Below the pieces are notes generated by a model. That model was not told the DNA's origin, did not search any database, and saw only the letters and a list, made by a program, of their open reading frames with translations. From Allolobophora icterica (lineage: Eukaryota > Annelida > Clitellata > Crassiclitellata > Lumbricidae): a DNA stretch of 64,000 nt. A program made the translations under genes and the position numbers. Of this stretch, positions 48,313-58,289 are shown in pieces (within the stretch, counting starts at the first letter, position 1; each line of letters starts with the position of its first letter). The DNA is taken from the NCBI GenBank assembly GCA_963556255.1, contig OY744604.1, forward strand, positions 24,426,876 through 24,490,875, read 5' to 3'.

Positions 48313-49220
48313 TCTATATAAATAAAGCGAGAATTCTGTGTGTCTGTCTGTCTGTTTGACAGGGCTTAACTTCTACAATTTTGCACCTTTTCACTCGAAA
48401 CCTTCACTGCTGTGTCGGCCTCGGCATCGGACACCCAGTGGAGGGGTTCGCGTACCCCCTTTTCACCGCTAACATGGTGAAAATCCCCAAAAACTCTACC
48501 CAACCGACCGTCCCTCACGCTTCCACTGCAAAGCGGTTCTATTTATGGCGCCGGTATTCCCCAACGTCATTAATAATGCGCATAACGACGTTGTTTACTT
48601 TCGCACAAAATTTAATTACGATCGATTCGAACTATATTCATCGTTTTACAGCAAAATTTTATGTTCAAAGACTCTGCTTTACTAAGGGCAGTGACGGCTA
48701 GATTTCTGGCGTTTTCTTTAACCCGCCAACGCCGGGTTCACCCTCTTCGACTGCGAAGCAGTCAGTCCACGGGAGACTGAGAAGCAGTCGTCGCCAGAGG
48801 GCGACTGCGAAGCTGTCAGTCCACGGCAGAGGTCGGAAGACTGCGAAGAAGGCTCCCCAACACGTCGCCTAAATTTCTTTCCTATTCGCTCCACGGATTT
48901 AAACTTATACCTAAATTTGTTGCTTATTCGCTACAGGGATTGAAACTTATAACCCCGGGCAACGCCGGGTAAACCAGCAGTCAGTCCACGGGAGACTGCT
49001 AAGCAGTCTCCCCGACTGCGAAGCAGTCGTCGCCAGAGGGCGACTGCGAAGCAGTCAGTCCACGGCAGAGGTCGCAAGACTGCGAAGCAGTCTCCCCCAC
49101 AGGTCGCCTAAATTTCTTCCTTATTCGCTACACGGATTTAAACTTATACCTCAATTTGTTGCTTATTCGCTACAGGGATTGAAACTTATAACCCCGGGCA
49201 ACGCCGGATAAACCAGCTAG
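48313..49220 (+). mobile_element. Helitron-like non-autonomous element 1
   Basis: It starts TCTATATAAATAAAGCGAG after a host A and ends in a CCCGGGCAACGCCGG hairpin plus ...CCAGCTAG before a host T, the classic Helitron 5'-TC and 3'-CTAG with insertion between A and T. The 3' segment (GCCTAAATTTCTT to CCAGC) is duplicated internally (48865-48976 and 49106-49216). The interior has GACTGCGAAGCAGTC hairpins. No Rep/helicase coding. Confidence 0.8.
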
Positions 49221-49222
49221 TA

Positions 49223-49956
49223 TTTATATAAATAAAGCGAGAATTCTGTCTGTCTGTCTGTCTCTCTGTCTGTTTGACCGGGATTAACTTCTACAATTTT
49301 GCACCTTTTCACTCGAAACCTTCACTACTGTGTCGGCCTCATCATCGGACACCCAGTGTAGGGTTTCGCGTACCCCTTTTCACCGCTAACATGGTGAAAA
49401 TCCCCAAAAACTCTACCCAACCGACCGTCCCTCACACCCAAAGCGGTTCTATTTATGGCGCGGGTATTCAGCAACGTCATTAATAATGCGCATAACGACG
49501 TTGTTTACTTTCGCACAAAATTTAATTACGATCGATTCGAACTATATTCATCGTTTTACAGCAAAATTGTATGTTCAGAGACTCTGCTTTACTAAGGGCA
49601 GTGACGGCTAGATTTCTGGCGTTTTCTTTAACCCGCCAACGCCGGGTTCACCCTCTTCGACTGCGAAGCAGTCAGTCCACGGGAGACTGCGAAGCAGTCG
49701 TCGCCACAGGGCGACTGCGAAGCAGTCAGTCCACGGCAGAGGTCGCAAGACGCGACAAGGCGTATACAAGACTGCGAAGCAGTCTCCGCTGTACGCAAGA
49801 GGGCGTCTACAACACTGCCAAGCAGTCTCCCCCACAGGTCGCCAGACGCCACAAGGGCCTCCAAGACTGCGAAGCAGTCGCCGCCAGAGGGCGACACGGC
49901 AGAGGTCGCTATACGCCAGAAGGCGTATACAAGACTGCAAAGCAGTCTCCGCTGTA

Positions 49957-49961
<5 letters not shown>
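49223..49961 (+). mobile_element. Helitron-like non-autonomous element 2, directly adjacent
   Basis: It repeats the first 370 bp of element 1 almost exactly (TTATATAAATAAAGCGAG to TTCTTTAACCCGCCAACGCC). It then carries a longer array of GACTGCGAAGCAGTC hairpins and ends in a TA tract without the CCCGGG hairpin and CTAG end, so it is 3'-altered. The long open frame across the array is a repeat artefact. Confidence 0.78.
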
Positions 49962-50007
<46 letters not shown>

Positions 50008-50022
50008 GTATATATATATATT
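49962..50022. repeat. (TA)n microsatellite
   Basis: TA repeats with TGTA interruptions between the Helitron-like elements and the next tandem array. Confidence 0.93.
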
Positions 50023-50700
50023 AATATAATTTCCTTATATGAAAATTTGTCTATCGGAGGACGCTACGTCACAAACGGCTTCTGTTCTATTGTGAAACAT
50101 AAACCGGTTGTCTTGACGACGGCGGTCTTGACGAAGGCGATAACCAACGATGCATATAGGCCTATAATATGACGTCATAATATGACGGGCAAATACTCTA
50201 ACACTATATACTGCCGTCATAATTATGACGGGAAAATACACTAGTATACATATAGTTTCCTTATATGCAAATTTGTCCGTCGGAGGACGCTACGTCACAA
50301 ACGGCTTCTGTTCGATTGTGAAACATAAACCGTTGTCTTGACGACGGCGGTCTTGACGATGGCGATAACCAACGATACATATAGGCCTATAATATGACGT
50401 CATAATATGTCGGGCAAATACTCTAACACTATATACTGCCGTCATAATTATGACGGGAAAATACACTAGTATACATATAGTTTCCTTATATGCAAATTTG
50501 TCCGTCGGAGGACGCTACGTCACAAACGGCTTCTGTTCGATTGTGAAACATAAACCGTTGTCTTGACGACGGCGGTCTTGACGATGGCGATAACCAACGA
50601 TACATATAGGCCTATAATATGACGTCATAATATGTCGGGCAACTACTCGGGCTAATAACGATATACACTGCCGTCATAATTATGACGGGCAAATACACTA

Positions 50701-50701
<1 letters not shown>
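50023..50701 (+). mobile_element. Three tandem Helitron-like units (~225-232 bp)
   Basis: Units end at CTAG 50241-50244, 50466-50469 and 50698-50701, each followed by T and each preceded by the 18-bp palindrome CCGTCATAATTATGACGG (50214-50231, 50439-50456, 50671-50688). Units start near TTTCCTTATATG and share CGGAGGACGCTACGTCACAA. A hairpin about 10 bp before CTAG is the Helitron/Helentron 3' signature. Head-to-tail arrays are known for such elements. Divergence is small. Confidence 0.8.
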
Positions 50702-50732
<31 letters not shown>

Positions 50733-50737
<5 letters not shown>

Positions 50738-51210
50738 CGAGTGGCCTTCAGCCATACCGCCATTATCATCCTCACGTGCACTTACTAACCTTAGTTAAGA
50801 CGCACCTCGTTTGAAGCTAAAGTAGGATGGTCTCGTTGGCTATATATAGCAGTGTTCTTGTGTCTACAGGGAGACCGGTTTTAGTTAAGTAAGGCGTAAG
50901 ACGTGCACTGGTTGTGTCACGCATTGTAAGTACCCTTTTGTGGTCATTTTCAGAGAGTGTACCCTGCGTGGTCGCTACTCATGTTTAATTGCCGGTTCTC
51001 GAGTTGTATCTTCCTTTGTGGAGTTTGTGCAGGCGTCTTCTCGGAGAGTCTGTCTTTTGACGTTTCGTTTGTCTTGTATGTGTGAGTATCGTTTCAATTA
51101 TGTACATAGTGTAAATATACCTTTTATCAATATTGCGAAAGTCTTTGTTTTTCTTGTCATTTCTCATATCATTCTAACTCACATTTCACCTCTAGACTAA
51201 CAAGCTAACA
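50733..51210 (+). repeat. 5' LTR
   Basis: 478 bp, TGTTGCGAG...GCTAACA. It differs from the 3' LTR at one visible base (CATACCG against CATCCCG near 50755). A GGCTATATATAGCAG segment at about 50840 could be the TATA box. The open frame inside the LTR is present identically in the 3' LTR and is probably not coding. Confidence 0.96.
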
Positions 51211-51212
51211 TA

Positions 51213-51225
51213 TGGGGGCTCGTCC
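51213..51225 (+). promoter_or_regulatory. Primer binding site, tRNA-Pro type
   Basis: TGGGGGCTCGTCC lies two bases after the LTR. It equals the first 13 bases of the proline-tRNA primer binding site known from gammaretroviruses. Confidence 0.85.
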
Positions 51226-51337
51226 TTAAAATTCACCGTTTTCCGTTTTGTTAAATTGGAAATTGGGTCTGCGTAATTGCGTATTTGACGGTTTCTTTGA
51301 AAGTTGTACACGTTTTTTGTGCATACGACTTTGTATC

Positions 51338-52087
51338 ATGGCTACATTTGGGTCTGATACATCGGCAACCGCTTCTCCGGTTGGGAGTGTCCTTCACTCT
51401 CCGGTGACTAAGCCTTTGAGTTTGTACGACATCTTCGATATGTCGGCTGACGAATTAAGACTTGAATTGGAGAAGTTAGATCAAGACACTAGAGGCATGA
51501 GTAAGCCTCAAATGCAGAAACTTCTTGCTAAATTGAGAACGCAGGAAAAAGAAGTGTTCCATTTTGGATTTAGACCGCAGGAGATTGGGTCTCGGGAAGC
51601 GGTAGAAAAGTTGATGAAGTTAGATAGTGACAGAGAATTTCAATTGGAGAAATTGAGAATAGAGAGTGAAGACAGAAAGCGAGAACGAGAGGATGAAGAC
51701 AGAAAGCGAGAACGAGAGGCTGAAGACAGAAAGCGAGAACGAGAGGCTGAAGACAAAAAGCGAGAACGAGAGGCTGAAGACAAAAAGCGAGAACGAGAGG
51801 CTGAAGACAGAAAGCAAGAACGAGAGGCTGAAGACAGAAACTTGCAGGAAAAATTGAAGATGGAAGAAAGAGAACGAGTAAGGAAAGCGGAGATGGAGAA
51901 AATTCAGGCTGAACTGCAAGAGAAAGAGAGGCAGAGACAATATGAGTTAGAGCTAAAGCGCATCGAGGCTAAGGTTTTGAACCCAGGTCCCAAACTGGAC
52001 AAAGATGTGTTTCGCATAGCTTCTGCCATTAAATTGGTCCCTAAATTTGACGAGACGAATATAGAACATTATTTTGTTTCCTTTTAG
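51338..52087 (+). CDS. Gypsy gag N-terminal frame, ends at an amber codon
   Basis: The first ATG of the frame gives MATFGSDTSATASPVG. A helical region (LEKLDQDTRGMSKPQMQKLL) and an arginine/glutamate repeat follow: about six copies of RKREREAED from 51670 to 51840. It stops at TAG 52085-52087, directly before the gag core continues in the same frame at 52088 (KAMTIHKFPRDKW). The stop therefore falls inside the gag domain, unlike a viral gag-pol readthrough stop, and looks like a nonsense mutation. The RKREREAED repeat varies in number by 21-27 bp units. Confidence 0.8.
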   Translation: MATFGSDTSATASPVGSVLHSPVTKPLSLYDIFDMSADELRLELEKLDQDTRGMSKPQMQKLLAKLRTQEKEVFHFGFRPQEIGSREAVEKLMKLDSDREFQLEKLRIESEDRKREREDEDRKREREAEDRKREREAEDKKREREAEDKKREREAEDRKQEREAEDRNLQEKLKMEERERVRKAEMEKIQAELQEKERQRQYELELKRIEAKVLNPGPKLDKDVFRIASAIKLVPKFDETNIEHYFVSF

Positions 52088-52093
52088 AAGGCT

Positions 52094-54553
52094 ATGACCA
52101 TTCATAAATTTCCAAGAGATAAATGGACTGCTTTGTTACACCCTCAATTAACTGGTAAAGCTCAACAGGTTTTTTCGGAGTTATCTCTTGAGGACTGTAA
52201 GAATTATGACACCCTAAAACAGGCTTTGTTGACTGCATTTGCTAGGGTGCCGGAATTTTATAGGAAGAGTTTTAGAACTTTGGTTAAGGGTGCTCAGGAG
52301 ACTTACTCTGCTTTCGCTTTCCGCTTAGCGTTACCTTTTCAAAGGTGGCTGGAAGGTGAAGATGCGTTTAATGACTTGACTAAGGCCTTTGAAGTCTTTA
52401 AACTTGAGCAATTTGTGACTTGCTTGCCTGTTGAAATCCATAGATGGATAATTGACAAAAAGCCCGCGACAGTTTCAGCCGCTGCGAAGTTGGCAGACGA
52501 ATTTGCTATTCTATATAAGCCCTTCCCTGTGCATGCTTCTGTCTTGCATTCGAATGATGAAAAATGGGAAAATTTTGGATTTGGTCGTGAATCGGGTCGC
52601 GGAGGTAAAACTCATTGGTCGCCGAAAAATTTTCGTAAAGAGGGCCAATTTCACAAGTCATGGGAGTCCCTGATTGTTTGTACTTACTGCGGTAAATCTA
52701 ATCATGGGGTTTCTTCATGTTACAAATTACATCCAGAATTGAGGTCAAAACGGGATTTCGCTGCTCAGCAGAACACCAGTCCTAAGAATGTAGAATTAGT
52801 TATGGGCGTAGATACGTCTGTACAAGTGAAGGATGGGCCGACTAAAATGGTCGACGCTGGCTACTTGTCATTCTGTTCGTCTGGCTATGTGTATACGCCC
52901 ACTGGACTTTCTCGCAATATTGTTGTGTTAAGAGATACTGGTTCTTTGCAAAGCTTGGCTAGCAAGGAATTATTGCATGCTAATGAGTTCTGTTACACCG
53001 GTGAGGTTCGCCTTATTAGAGGTATCTCGGGTGTCACGCTTCGTGTTCCTTTGGTTGAAATTCGAGTTGAGTCGAAATTTGCTAACGGCACCATCTTATG
53101 TGGGTTGGTAGACCATTTGCCACCTGGCATTCACGTTCTAATTGGTAACGACTTGGATAGTCCACAAGATGAGATAAATGTGGGAGTGACTACGCGCGCT
53201 CAAACTAAATTGACCGATTCTGGCTCTTTACCTGTGTCGCATGCTCAATCTGTAGAAGATAAGTCTGCTGATATAAATGTGCAGTTAGACGTAGACTTGA
53301 GTGCCTTATTCAAAGAGTCTACTGCAGTGCATGCTGATTTAACCAATGTAGTGTCGCGCGAGAATTTAATTAATATGCAGAAAGCCGATACGTCTTTGCT
53401 TCCCTTGTATCAGCTGGTTGAACGAAGGGATGGGCAGTATATGGAACGCCAATCGTATTCGATTGCTAACGGAATTTTGGTGAGACAGTGGAAGGATTTA
53501 GATACGCCTGATGATTCAGGGTATACGCAAATTGTTGTTCCTACGCAGTCGCGTGCTAAGTTATTGTACGTTGCTCATGATATGTCTGCAAGTGTGAATG
53601 TGTCTGAGTCGCCTAAATTAGAACAGGTGGTCGCAAATAGTCCTTTGGATTTTGTGCAACGGGATGAATTGCTGGGCATGCTTAGTACGTTTAAGGGTGT
53701 GTTTAGCGATGTGCCTGGCAAGACTTCACTTATTGCACACCGTATTGAGTTGATACCTGGTGCACGACCAGTACGGCAGACAGCCTATCGGTTGCATCCT
53801 GAGCGTATGGCACAGGTAGACAAAGAGATTAAAGGCCTAATTGAAGTAGGCATTGTAGAGGAGTCCGAAAGTGCGTGGGCTTCGCCTATTGTACTTGTAC
53901 CTAAATCGGATGGGTCTCTGCGGCTGTGCACAGACTTTCGTAAGTTGAATGCGCTTACGGTAGCCGATCCTGAAAATAAGAAGCAGGTTCAATCTTTTCT
54001 GGGTTTGGCTGGTTATTACCGCAAGTTCCTGCCGCATTACTCTCAGTTAACGTTACCTCTTACTTTGTTACTTAAGAAAGGTCACAGGTTTACTTCGTCT
54101 CCTGAGGCTGAGAATGCATTCATTGATTTGAAGTCTAGGATGGCTTCGCGGCCTATACTTAAACCGCCAGATTTTGACAAACCCTTTTATTTGGCTGTAG
54201 ATGCTTCGTACTTTTGTTTGGGAGGTTGTCTATTTCAGATAACGGACGAGATTGAACATCCGGTCTGCTACCTGAGTCGGAAGTTGAGTTCGGCTGAAGT
54301 ACGCTATTCGACAATTGAGAAGGAGGCACTTGCGCTGGTGGTCGGTGTACGCGCGTTCAGTGTGTACTTTGGTTCCGCTCCAGTGGTTGTTTATACGGAC
54401 CATAGTCCACTACAGTTCATAAATCGCATGGCTCCTTCAAATGCGAAACTTTTACGATGGAGTCTTGAACTCCAACAATATTCCTTGAACATTAAGCATC
54501 GGCGTGGTCGAGACAATGTGTTACCAGACATATTAAGTCGCCCCTCAGTTTAA
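52094..54553 (+). CDS. Gypsy gag-core/pol frame with internal deletions
   Basis: An 819-codon frame. Residues 1-150 are gag capsid-like (LLHPQLTGKAQQVFSELS); a CCHC knuckle CTYCGKSNHGVSSC lies near residue 195; a retropepsin active site LRDTGSLQS near 280; an integrase-proximal segment (LPLYQLVERRDGQYM, PTQSRAKLLYVAHDMSA) near 434-500; RT entry region (GIVEESESAWASPIVLVPKS, LCTDFRKLNA) near 590-620; then directly the RT connection (SFLGLAGYYRKFLPHYSQ) and RNase H (FYLAVDASYFCLGGCLF, VYTDHSPLQF). The integrase zinc finger/core and the RT palm with its YxDD box are absent, yet both joints keep the frame open. It probably depends on an intact partner. Confidence 0.9.
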   Translation: MTIHKFPRDKWTALLHPQLTGKAQQVFSELSLEDCKNYDTLKQALLTAFARVPEFYRKSFRTLVKGAQETYSAFAFRLALPFQRWLEGEDAFNDLTKAFEVFKLEQFVTCLPVEIHRWIIDKKPATVSAAAKLADEFAILYKPFPVHASVLHSNDEKWENFGFGRESGRGGKTHWSPKNFRKEGQFHKSWESLIVCTYCGKSNHGVSSCYKLHPELRSKRDFAAQQNTSPKNVELVMGVDTSVQVKDGPTKMVDAGYLSFCSSGYVYTPTGLSRNIVVLRDTGSLQSLASKELLHANEFCYTGEVRLIRGISGVTLRVPLVEIRVESKFANGTILCGLVDHLPPGIHVLIGNDLDSPQDEINVGVTTRAQTKLTDSGSLPVSHAQSVEDKSADINVQLDVDLSALFKESTAVHADLTNVVSRENLINMQKADTSLLPLYQLVERRDGQYMERQSYSIANGILVRQWKDLDTPDDSGYTQIVVPTQSRAKLLYVAHDMSASVNVSESPKLEQVVANSPLDFVQRDELLGMLSTFKGVFSDVPGKTSLIAHRIELIPGARPVRQTAYRLHPERMAQVDKEIKGLIEVGIVEESESAWASPIVLVPKSDGSLRLCTDFRKLNALTVADPENKKQVQSFLGLAGYYRKFLPHYSQLTLPLTLLLKKGHRFTSSPEAENAFIDLKSRMASRPILKPPDFDKPFYLAVDASYFCLGGCLFQITDEIEHPVCYLSRKLSSAEVRYSTIEKEALALVVGVRAFSVYFGSAPVVVYTDHSPLQFINRMAPSNAKLLRWSLELQQYSLNIKHRRGRDNVLPDILSRPSV

Positions 54554-54758
54554 ATGTGCGAACTTTCCATTGATTTCTACGGACTGTCAGTTACTTGCAT
54601 TAAGCCTACATAGATGATTCTCTTTTTGTGTTGTAAACGTTTTCTAGTGGACTGTTATGTTGTTGAACTTTCGATATAGTTTAAATTCGTTGGCATTTGT
54701 GGTTTCTGCATGGTCGGAAACACTTTAAATGTTTCCTCTTTTTCGTTGTCGGGGGGTC

Positions 54759-55236
54759 TGTTGCGAGTGGCCTTCAGCCATCCCGCCATTATCATCCTCA
54801 CGTGCACTTACTAACCTTAGTTAAGACGCACCTCGTTTGAAGCTAAAGTAGGATGGTCTCGTTGGCTATATATAGCAGTGTTCTTGTGTCTACAGGGAGA
54901 CCGGTTTTAGTTAAGTAAGGCGTAAGACGTGCACTGGTTGTGTCACGCATTGTAAGTACCCTTTTGTGGTCATTTTCAGAGAGTGTACCCTGCGTGGTCG
55001 CTACTCATGTTTAATTGCCGGTTCTCGAGTTGTATCTTCCTTTGTGGAGTTTGTGCAGGCGTCTTCTCGGAGAGTCTGTCTTTTGACGTTTCGTTTGTCT
55101 TGTATGTGTGAGTATCGTTTCAATTATGTACATAGTGTAAATATACCTTTTATCAATATTGCGAAAGTCTTTGTTTTTCTTGTCATTTCTCATATCATTC
55201 TAACTCACATTTCACCTCTAGACTAACAAGCTAACA
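54759..55236 (+). repeat. 3' LTR
   Basis: 478 bp, matching the 5' LTR except one base that I could see. It is preceded by GTCGGGGGGTC as polypurine tract and followed by a TA microsatellite. Confidence 0.96.
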
Positions 55237-55349
<113 letters not shown>

Positions 55350-55394
55350 TAGGGGCCTATATATAATATATATTTGGCCTACTATCGGTAGTTA

Positions 55395-55587
55395 TGATAA
55401 AGTTGTATAATAATTTGAAAGCTGTCGCCATGATTGCTTAATCTTAGAACTTATATAGCGTATAAAGTAGGCCTGTAGCCTAATTAACGCCTCCGCTGCC
55501 TTATAAGTAAAATTATAAGGCTTATGGTCAAATCAATTATCTTTTTACCTCTTCAAACAAACTTTGCATAACTTAATTACACCTCGT
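55395..55587. repeat. Resumed 3' flank of gene C, homologous to copy A
   Basis: TTAGAACTTATATAG and GCCTAATTAACGCCTCCGCTG match 9790-9960. The 7.5-kb block 47850-55395 is absent from copy A. Confidence 0.85.
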
Positions 55588-55595
55588 CAGTTACT

Positions 55596-56534
55596 CAGTG
55601 TGATTCTCGTTAACGTTAACGATAACGAAAATGTTCGTTAACGAACAAAAATGATTTCGTTAACGATAACTATAACTGTAACTAAAAAATATCATTAACT
55701 ATAACTATAACTATAACGAAAATAACACCATCGAAAATTCATTTCTATTTTCGTTAATGAAATAAAAAGTGCAATATCGATAAACATAAGAACGTGAAAA
55801 TGCTACAACAGCCTCATTCATCGATATTTTATAGATTTCGATTACATTTATAAATGTAATTATTGTGTAAACGTTTCTGTAGCGATTTTGTCACAAGTTG
55901 ACTAGCGGAAATTCGTCATATTAAAGATTAAGAAACTTGTTTTGATTTTAATTTTCTATGTTAAAAGGAATATCATAAAAAAGTGATCATCTTCATGTTC
56001 ACAATAGAAATATTCATAATAAAAATCAAATTGAATACACATTTAAAAGAAAACGAGATTGTATTTTTGAATGAAAAAATCCAGTAAAGTAATATCTGTC
56101 ACGTGACTTCCGCATGTAAACTTACCGAAGCCATTATAATATCAAATTCAAGTCTTAATAACAACACTTTGTTTTTTCGGCAATTTCAGTTTTTTTGCAT
56201 TTGTTAGAGTCATAGAAATTTCCTGGAGGTGGGGTTATTTCTTTTACATAATTTTGTTAGGGGTCCTTGAATGTTTGACAGTTGTTGACAGGGGGAGGAC
56301 ATAAAAAACTGCAGAAAATTTGTTGACATTTAATCGATGACCTCATATAATATAGGGACCAGGCGGGGCCAGCTGTAACTATGTACTAACTAAAATTAAC
56401 TAAAATAAAAGTCCAGTAACTATAACTATAACTATAACAAATAATATTAACTATAACTGTAACTATAACTATAATGAACAACCATTAACTATAACTGTTA
56501 CTATGACTAAAATAAAATCTGTAAGGAGAATCAG
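55596..56534. mobile_element. 939-bp non-autonomous element with TAACTATAAC-rich ends and 8-bp TSD
   Basis: CAGTTACT occurs at 55588-55595 and 56535-56542. Copy A has an uninterrupted site (GTCATTTACTTTATAAATCTG at about 9959), so the block is a precise insertion. The left end reads CAGTGTGATTCTCGTTAACG, the right end inverted CTGATTCTCC. Both ends are rich in TAACTATAAC/GTTATAGTTA and GTTAACGATAACG repeats. The 8-bp duplication and CAG start suggest hAT, but the TIR is short. Confidence 0.85.
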
Positions 56535-56542
56535 CAGTTACT

Positions 56543-57640
56543 TTATCTGACACCGAAGATCCTGTCTCATACGGTCTTCAGCGCTTGGAAGTAATAAGAC
56601 TGAAGCTCATACGACATGTATTTTTAAAACAGCTGTAAACGCTCGGAAATTTATTAACCTTACACATTTATAAATATCCGCTACAGAATAAAAAGAGCAT
56701 TGCTATAAATTATAATCATTAATAGTAATTAATTAATTGAGCTCAGGGTTAAATTTATACCATTTGGCGATTCCTAAACGGTGTGAACGCCTCACTCAGA
56801 AAACGACTCGATGATGGGTTATTATTTTTCTTGGCTTGTGATTCCCTCACATTCGCCAGATGGCTTTCGCCAAATGAAAAGATTAATGGTGTCACGTTTC
56901 TACAAACAACGCGTCACCTGACATATGGCTGATAGCATGTGGTAATTTGGTTGCCATCTGGCGAAACCGTAGAGTCGGAAGTTAAAGATTAGCTTCATAA
57001 TGTAATTGAATATAATCACATGTATACTCTTCGACTTTTCAATTATAATAAACACCATGACAGTATGCTCCCGTTTTTATTTCTCTCGCTATTCCACCGC
57101 CCTTGGCTCTCTTCTGTTAGTGGGAAATTAGTACTGGAAGTATTAGTGGTCCAATATGGTAACATCATCATACTACCAGGAGTAATAGTAGCAATAGTTC
57201 AACGCCCACGTCTGTTTTTTCGGCTTTTTCTGTAAAATTACGGATTGTTTCGTCGAAATACACAATTTGCTCAATAGTTGCTTACATGTTTGAGTTTAAT
57301 GTTGACTGCTTTCGTATCGGACTCATGCGTGGTTTCTGTCGTAGATTTTGTCAGTTTTCACGGTGTTATCTATGCGCATCGATTTGGCCTGTACGTGACT
57401 TCAAACGGAATGATAAGATACCTGATTATATGGTCGGGTCTGGGACTACGAATTGCGAGCGCCGCCTGCTTCCGGGTACATGTCTTGGCCAGGATGAAGC
57501 GAAGCGTGTCTTTGGAGTGACCTCGACCGGCAGTCTTTGGTACGTCGACAAACACAAGGCGAATGCCTGTTCTAAGTGCACCCGAGGGCTCACTAGACAG
57601 TCGGAGTTGTGCCATCTTTGACCCAGTGGAGTAACCACGC
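56543..57640. repeat. Continuation of the duplicated flank, with small insertions
   Basis: 56543-56720 matches 9965-10145. 56735-56860 matches 15176-15290. Parts of 57540-57620 match 15443-15490. A short palindromic insertion (CGCCAGATGG at 56869 and its complement at 56962) breaks it. Small open frames at 57278-57671 are shared in part with 15334-15591 and look like repeat sequence, not genes. Confidence 0.7.
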
Positions 57641-58289
57641 CAGAGGAATTATGGGGAGTGCCGGGTTGCATTTAATTCTGCCCGGGTTGTGCAATTTTTA
57701 TTTTGAGTTTTACCTTGCCCCTCATTGGCAAGAAGCAGCGGCGCAGAGAGACAGAGACAGAGACAGAGAGACTGAGAGACACACAGAGAGACAGAGACAG
57801 AGAGACGTACAAGGCTCTGAAGGGAGATATTATTTCAGGCACTGTTTAGCCTGGATCCGAGTAAAAGTGTATGAATTGCTGGCTGTATAGTAGTGTGCAA
57901 GCGAATGAATGCATCTTCATCTACAACTGGGTATCCTCTTCTACTATGGGTCGATCAGGGTAAAAAAACCACGAAACATCAGAGTTATCTAGACAGATGC
58001 CACACGTGAAGACCGAAAAATCCACGCACCACTCTTACATACGTTTGTGGCCCTGTGTATCACGTATCATAGAACATCCGTCGTATACAGGGTATAGTTC
58101 AGTCTGCAGAGAGGCTGAGACCTACACGGACCTTGTAACCCTTGTTTTGGCACTTTTGAAACATGTCATCAGATGTTGTGTTTGTGTGTAAAATAATTTA
58201 AATTCCTTCCCGGATTAACCATGGCAGCTACTCTAGACCAGAGCCTTGCGCCGACTTGATAGTGTCAGCGGCGGAGCGCCGGTCATTTA
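57641..58289. other. Simple repeat and unrecognised sequence
   Basis: 57742-57806 is a degenerate GAGACA repeat. The rest is non-coding as far as I can see, becoming GC-rich after 58250. Confidence 0.5.

Larger units (their letters stand above)
50733..55236 (+). mobile_element. Gypsy/Ty3-type LTR retrotransposon, internally deleted, integrase-before-RT order
   Basis: Two 478-bp LTRs (TG...CA) enclose a PBS, a gag frame and a fused gag-pol frame, ending in a G-rich polypurine tract (GGGGGGTC, 54751-54757). Domain order is gag, CCHC knuckle, DTG protease, integrase-proximal segment, RT, RNase H, then the LTR. In standard Gypsy elements the integrase follows RNase H; the order here is that of Gmr1-like elements. 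The integrase core and the RT palm are missing, so it cannot move alone. The LTRs differ at one position that I could see, so insertion is recent. No env. It inserted in a TA tract. Confidence 0.92.

Noticed and set aside
48381..48701. Coding gene in the Helitron-like element (also 49571-50029)
   Set aside because: The frame is repeated in both element copies with indels and spans hairpin arrays; it is not conserved as protein.
50940..51200. 86-residue open frame in the LTR, repeated at 54966-55226
   Set aside because: Identical only because the LTRs are identical; no start context or similarity to a known protein.
50733..55236. Endogenous retrovirus
   Set aside because: The proline-type primer site recalls gammaretroviruses, but there is no env and the gag/pol type and gene order are Gypsy-like.
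57278..57671. Small overlapping open frames
   Set aside because: They lie in a block repeated at 15334-15591 with different indels, so they are repeat sequence.
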